From the NCBI GenBank assembly GCA_041490445.1, contig JBGPTF010000012.1:66900-130899 (forward strand): a stretch of DNA of 64,000 bases. Direction: 5' to 3'. The stretch is from JBGPTF01 sp041490445 (GTDB taxonomy: Bacteria; Acidobacteriota; Terriglobia; Acidiferrales; UBA7541). A model generated the notes under the pieces. It was not told the DNA's origin. It did not search any database and saw only the letters and a list, made by a program, of their open reading frames with translations. Of this stretch, positions 60,529 through 64,000 are shown one piece after another (position 1 is the stretch's first letter; the number at the start of each line of letters is the position of its first letter). The position numbers and the translations under genes are program-made.

Positions 60529-61020
60529 TTAATTTTTGTCCAGAACCGCCAGGATCTTGTATGTTTCTGACTGCGTCTTCTTTCCGTCAAGGCTTACTAC
60601 CCACACCAACTTAGCCTTATCGCCCTTAAACTCTGCCTTGATGTTATCCACCAAAGGCACACGGCAGCTCCGATGATTGCCGGCAGGACCCGCCATGTGC
60701 TCCGCAAATTTACTTTCACAATTTACGACCGCGACTCGCCCATCCGGCAACTGAAGAGAAAGTGTTGCTCCACGCACGTGATATGACCCTTCATAAGCTG
60801 GCGTGCTTGAACCAGTCGTCCTGCTTGAGCCGTTGCAGTTCACGTTGTTGGGATTACTGTTGCAGTTCACATTTGCGCTGGTCTGCGAACTGAAATGGCT
60901 GGGCGCGACGTAGGTGTACTCCGTTTCGTTGTCCTGCCGATCGAGTATCTTCACGTCAAGTTTCTGCGCCGATGCAGACGTAGCGCATGAGAGAATGAGT
61001 CCCACGATTGTCAGCTTCAT
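60529..61020 (-). CDS. Secreted protein of unknown function
   Basis: A 163-residue protein with a signal peptide (about 1-18, cleavage SASAQ). The mature part begins KLDVKILDRQDNETEYTY and includes an Asn/Ser/Cys-rich segment (VNCNSNPNNVNCNGSSRT, about 50-70), then GATLSLQLPDGRVAVVNCESKF and a beta-rich end. Several Cys suggest disulfides. Such proteins occur in acidobacterial genomes, but I do not recognise a function. Confidence 0.65.
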   Translation of the reverse strand: MKLTIVGLILSCATSASAQKLDVKILDRQDNETEYTYVAPSHFSSQTSANVNCNSNPNNVNCNGSSRTTGSSTPAYEGSYHVRGATLSLQLPDGRVAVVNCESKFAEHMAGPAGNHRSCRVPLVDNIKAEFKGDKAKLVWVVSLDGKKTQSETYKILAVLDKN

Positions 61021-61097
61021 CCGATCTCCTACGGCGTTATTCCTTTACTACTTTGCACCGGATTTCAGCACGCCAGCGGAACCCGGTGTCGCATGGG

Positions 61098-61796
61098 TTA
61101 AGTCTTATTCCGGGTCGGCTTGACTCCCCAGAGCAGACCCATGCCGATGAACAATTGGAACAGGCCCGGCACGATCAGAAACAAATTCTTGCGCGCTGAT
61201 CGCCATAGCTTAAAGGGTTCGGGGGGCTTCTTGCCATTGCCAGGCTTCTCCTCCTTTTGTATCGCCGTTATCTCCACTCCCGCCGCTACCGCATCCGTGT
61301 ACCACTTTGCCTGACAATCTTCACCCCCATGTTCTGACTGCGTAACGTCCATGATCTCGGCGTATCCCATGCTGGTTGGGTAGTATACGCAGGAACCGTC
61401 CGGCAGTATTACCCGTGTGTAGCCAGAGGAAGGGCGGGCCTGTTGTTTCTTGGCGGAGGGCACCGCAGCATACGGTGATACAGGATAACTCTTGGCGAAG
61501 TCAGGGATTTTGCGTTCAAATTCAGCGACCTGGTCCCGATAGAGCCTTGCTTTCTCGCGGTGAACATGCCAGTCGTACATGAGGGTTCCAATCACAATCA
61601 GCAGGCCGCAAGCGAGGAAAAGACTATGCACCACTCGGCTATCAGAGCCAAACGCCCATGCGAAGGCCACGCCGAGCAGAATGATACCCAGTCCAATTTT
61701 CATGGCGTCGCCGGAAACCAAGCTGGCTCCGGCGGCGACCAGGATCACGAAAAGTGCTGCTTTGTGCCTGCGATTGAGCCTCAGCGCGAGGGTCAT
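61098..61796 (-). CDS. Membrane protein of unknown function
   Basis: A 232-residue protein with three or so N-terminal helices (about 12-75), a coiled-coil-like stretch (VHREKARLYRDQVAEFERKIPD), a soluble part containing VILPDGSCVYYPTSMGYAEIM and C-rich SEHGGEDCQAKW, and one C-terminal helix (LFLIVPGLFQLFIGMGLLWGV). Function unknown. It lies 77 bases upstream of the secreted-protein gene, on the same strand. Confidence 0.6.
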   Translation of the reverse strand: MTLALRLNRRHKAALFVILVAAGASLVSGDAMKIGLGIILLGVAFAWAFGSDSRVVHSLFLACGLLIVIGTLMYDWHVHREKARLYRDQVAEFERKIPDFAKSYPVSPYAAVPSAKKQQARPSSGYTRVILPDGSCVYYPTSMGYAEIMDVTQSEHGGEDCQAKWYTDAVAAGVEITAIQKEEKPGNGKKPPEPFKLWRSARKNLFLIVPGLFQLFIGMGLLWGVKPTRNKT

Positions 61797-61952
61797 ATGA
61801 TCCTCCCAGATAATCCGTGGCCAGGATTATATCGCGAAAGCTGTTGAACTCAGCGCCGAGAGCCAAGGGGTACTTGTGAACGCCAGGGTATTGGCCCGAG
61901 ACGCTAATTCGCCCTTGTCGCGGCATGCGTTCGGCATGTATCGTGCGTCATC

Positions 61953-62168
61953 GTGTTTGGTTTAAGTCCCGCTGACCTGCCTTGGTGGGGATGGATTCTC
62001 GCCGGGATTGGTGCGTTCTGGATCTGGATGTTCTGTCGCGTTGCGTCAGATGACGGGGCAAAAGGCGGGTGGACGGCAGTGATCTTTACCTGGATGTCTG
62101 CGGTCACCACTGTGGTTTGCTTACTCATCGGAATTATTCGCTTTGTGAAGTGGGTTTGGTTCAGCTAG
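61953..62168 (+). CDS. Small membrane protein
   Basis: A 71-residue protein, GTG start at 61953, with two strongly hydrophobic segments (about 8-29, WWGWILAGIGAFWIWMF, and 42-66). The intervening loop is RVASDDGAKGGW. It is followed by a terminator hairpin at 62191. No family is recognised. Confidence 0.5.
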   Translation: MFGLSPADLPWWGWILAGIGAFWIWMFCRVASDDGAKGGWTAVIFTWMSAVTTVVCLLIGIIRFVKWVWFS

Positions 62169-62190
62169 ATTTGACGGCGGTGGTATAAAA

Positions 62191-62225
62191 AAGAAAAGCC
62201 CGATTTGCGGTCGGGCGTTTCTTTC
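62191..62225 (+). terminator. Terminator after the small membrane protein gene
   Basis: GCCCGA (62198-62203) and TCGGGC (62211-62216) form a stem with a seven-base loop, flanked by AAGAAA and GTTTCTTTC. It works for the plus strand (T-rich tail) and probably also for the minus strand because of the A-rich left side. Confidence 0.7.
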
Positions 62226-62312
62226 AAAAGTTCGGGCGACACTCGAACGCTAGCACAGGAGTGTGCCCGATGCAACTCTTTCGCTGGTTATTCCACAACA
62301 GAACGAAAGAAC

Positions 62313-62579
62313 CTACTGAATTGGCCCTTTGTACTTTCGCAAGGCTTCTTCGAAGTCTGCCTCCGCCTTGGCAGTACGTAAACTCTCAAGAAGCTGCGCA
62401 AACTTCTCCATATCGGGAAACTTCAAAATGAGTTCTCGTTCCATATGAAATCGCGCTTCAGTGAATACTCCTGCGCTGACGCACAAGTTAAACATTGCTG
62501 CGAATCCTTGCTGCTGCTCGAAAAGTTTAAGCCCAAACGTATAGGCTAGTTCCAGAGCAGATTTTTCATCCATCATCAT
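62313..62579 (-). CDS. Hypothetical protein downstream of an IS remnant
   Basis: An 88-residue soluble helical protein (MMMDEKSALELAYTFGLKLFEQQ...) rich in Glu/Lys, with LILKFPDMEKFAQLLESLRT in the middle and EEALRKYKG at the end. Three consecutive ATG codons at 62579, 62576 and 62573 are possible starts; the first overlaps the end of the transposase remnant, so translation may be coupled to it. Unknown function. Confidence 0.5.
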   Translation of the reverse strand: MMMDEKSALELAYTFGLKLFEQQQGFAAMFNLCVSAGVFTEARFHMERELILKFPDMEKFAQLLESLRTAKAEADFEEALRKYKGPIQ

Positions 62580-62773
62580 GTTAGCAATTCTCCAGTCTCC
62601 CACACATACGGCGAAACTCCCGCAGCCATTGCGGGCGTTACGCGCAATGATTGGTGAATCCGACAGAAGTTATACCAAGCAAAGTGCAAAGCCAAGGCCG
62701 CTTTCAGATTCTCCAGCTTCTTTAAGGAAGCATTCATGAGCAGGGTAAATCGGCGCATTCGCGTTCGGTTCAT
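62576..62773 (-). pseudogene. C-terminal remnant of an IS1-like transposase
   Basis: About 65 codons (MNRTRMRRFTLLMNASLKKLENLKAALAL...) contain the C-terminal part of a DDE transposase of the IS1/ISXO2-like type: FCRIHQSLRVTPAMAAGVS and MRRFTLLMNAS are characteristic. The N-terminal two thirds and inverted repeats are missing, so it is an inactive fragment. Upstream codons continue in frame without a match to the family, marking the break point near 62770. Confidence 0.75.
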
Positions 62774-62877
62774 CAGGTAGGGACGGCTTTGGGACTCATC
62801 CCCGCTACTTCACGTATCCGGGTTCACCACGAGGTCGGACGCTCTCATGAGCAGCGTCGAGTGCGGAGGCGCCGCAA

Positions 62878-63588
62878 ATGAGCACCACTCCTGATTACAC
62901 AACTTTGGTCAAGCTGTTTCCCATCCTTCGAAACTGCGTGGACGGATGCGGCGAGGTAACGCTCACTGTCGAAGAGGCCGAGCGAATCCAGTCGCTCGGT
63001 TTCACAGTTCGGGCTGGACCGTGGAAAGTCCCTCCGCTCCCACCCGAACTGGTGCGCGATAACCCTTTGCTCGAGCATCTTTCGATTGGCTGGAACCCGG
63101 CACAAGCGGAGGCCACTCCCAACGGGGCGAACACAAAAAACCAATCGTGCGAGGTCGCTCAAATCATCGAAGGAAACGGTCGGTCAGTTCTTGCGGCAAG
63201 GAAAGCCGAGGGAATCCGTCAACCGATCAACGTCAGTGAGCACAAGGCTGATCGTCAAGCGACCGCGGCGAATCGAATCCGGCCAGCCCCCACAAGGACA
63301 ATCCGGCAAGACTCGGAACTCGCCGTCCCGTCCGAACATACGGCCAAGGGGGGAGACAGCGCATCCCCCAGGCAGCCCAGGGCAGGTTATCAGCTTCCAC
63401 GCACCCCTCAGGAACAGGACCGAATGGCGGAGGTGGCAGCCTCAAGGATCGAGCGGACGCTAAACAAGGCGTACAGGGAAGGCAAGCGGATGAAGGTTAG
63501 GGACGTACAGCATCGACATTGGAGGTTTCCGACATCTGTATTTTACCAAGCACTGCGTATCTTGGAGAGAAGGGGCCGTATCCTTTAG
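62878..63588 (+). CDS. Hypothetical protein with a possible C-terminal HTH
   Basis: A 236-residue protein. The N-terminal 65 residues (LRNCVDGCGEVTLTVEEAERIQSL) are soluble with a CVDGC pair. The middle (90-170) is low-complexity, polar and charged. The last 50 residues (RIERTLNKAYREGKRMKVRDVQHRHW...FYQALRILERRGRI) resemble a winged-helix end. No function is assigned. Confidence 0.5.
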   Translation: MSTTPDYTTLVKLFPILRNCVDGCGEVTLTVEEAERIQSLGFTVRAGPWKVPPLPPELVRDNPLLEHLSIGWNPAQAEATPNGANTKNQSCEVAQIIEGNGRSVLAARKAEGIRQPINVSEHKADRQATAANRIRPAPTRTIRQDSELAVPSEHTAKGGDSASPRQPRAGYQLPRTPQEQDRMAEVAASRIERTLNKAYREGKRMKVRDVQHRHWRFPTSVFYQALRILERRGRIL

Positions 63589-63638
63589 CAGACCAAGGGG
63601 ATTCGTGTTACACCGGCTCACTACAAGGCCAAAAGAAT

Positions 63639-64000
63639 CTAGCCCTTTTCCAGGCTTTCAGACCCGCGCAGTGAGATAAACCATCTGCGGATGACAAGCT
63701 GCACGTCTTCGGGAAGATCCATCCCCTCGATGGCCACAAGGACCGTGGCATGGCCGGCCCGAACAGAACCTTGCGCCGCCGCACCGACGAACTCGGCGCG
63801 CGTGACAGAGCAGGCTTGACAGAGATCCCAGAGGGTAACAACTCTCTGTGCGGCCGGACTAAGCGAAGCCCACTTCTTCCACAACCGGGCTGCGGCGAAG
63901 TCGGTCGAGGCAGCCCAACTTATGTAACTCATCAGGTCGCGTTTCCCCAGAAAGCTCGCGAGCTTCATCAAAACCGGGTCTGCCGGAACGTGATGGAGAA
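63639..64000 (-). CDS. Partial hypothetical protein at the window edge
   Basis: A minus-strand frame from the right edge to the stop at 63639 encodes at least 119 residues. It contains KLASFLGKRDLMSYISWAAS, then SPAAQRVVTLWDLCQACSVTRAEFVG, a helical pattern, and ends ISLRGSESLEKG. The frame is open upstream of the ATG at 63968 (HVPADPVLMKLASF), so the start lies outside the window. No family is recognised. Confidence 0.5.
   Translation of the reverse strand, partial: LHHVPADPVLMKLASFLGKRDLMSYISWAASTDFAAARLWKKWASLSPAAQRVVTLWDLCQACSVTRAEFVGAAAQGSVRAGHATVLVAIEGMDLPEDVQLVIRRWFISLRGSESLEKG

Overview
The window looks like a chromosomal segment of an Acidobacteriota member (Koribacter/Solibacter-like soil lineages). 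This is an inference from gene content: a Ser/Thr kinase fused to a TolB-like propeller, two complex I gene sets, F-ATPase genes attached to a nuo set, a bacillithiol gene (bshA), a proline-rich Hfq-like protein and an LPS gene (kdsB, so Gram-negative). Most of the window is GC-rich. From about 50.5 kb the composition is visibly more AT-rich and the gene content changes.

Layout. (1) 0-3.7 kb, minus strand: a chromate-response type cluster (full-length ChrB, a lipoprotein, a double-DUF1259 protein, a stand-alone ChrB C-terminal domain, an MFS transporter cut by the window edge) behind a strong promoter with a palindrome over its -10 box. (2) 3.8-12.1 kb, plus strand: kdsB, purA, molybdenum cofactor genes (moeA, moaC, mog) with a response regulator among them, then a kinase and a stub of a second kinase. 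(3) 12.2-24.0 kb, plus strand: nuo set 1 (A, C, D, H, J, K, L, M, N) running into atpZ/atpI-type genes, atpB and atpE, closed by a terminator. (4) 24.1-37.2 kb, minus strand: nuo set 2 (A, C, D, E-F fusion, G, H, J, K, L, M, N), convergent with set 1. Neither set has nuoB or nuoI, and the genes that should flank them are abutting, overlapping or only tens of bases to about 150 bases apart. (5) 37.3-50.3 kb: housekeeping and small operons (thiS, ribA, a LytS-type kinase, a GbsR-type operon, bshA, an SDR plus thioesterase, hfq-like, holB, tmk, PLP-binding protein, DUF167, M24 peptidase, small membrane proteins). (6) 50.4 kb to the end: a tRNA-Thr(CGT) gene immediately followed by an inward-facing tyrosine integrase and a tightly packed minus-strand phage/satellite-like module: excisionase-like HTH, a tiny Cys-rich protein, helicase-loader-like and initiator-like replication proteins, several HTH proteins, a serine recombinase, a clamp-loader-like AAA+ ATPase and an ArdC-like protein. 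It continues with a divergent XRE regulator / trypsin-TPR protease pair, small secreted or membrane proteins, an IS1-like transposase remnant and unknown genes. No capsid, terminase or conjugation genes are seen, and no second att site was found, so the right boundary is probably outside the window.

How the genes work together. The two complex I sets and the F0 genes form a respiratory island. Set 2 carries the NADH-oxidising module (E-F, G) and set 1 does not, so set 1 either takes electrons from another donor or borrows peripheral subunits. Both must obtain the N2-cluster subunit NuoB and the ferredoxin-like NuoI from elsewhere in the genome. The integrated element has its own recombination, replication and regulation genes plus non-coding signals: a candidate antisense RNA at 54.17-54.25 kb, a repeated T-tailed element at 57.9 and 60.3 kb, a leader hairpin at 57.65 kb and a palindromic operator at 58.38 kb.
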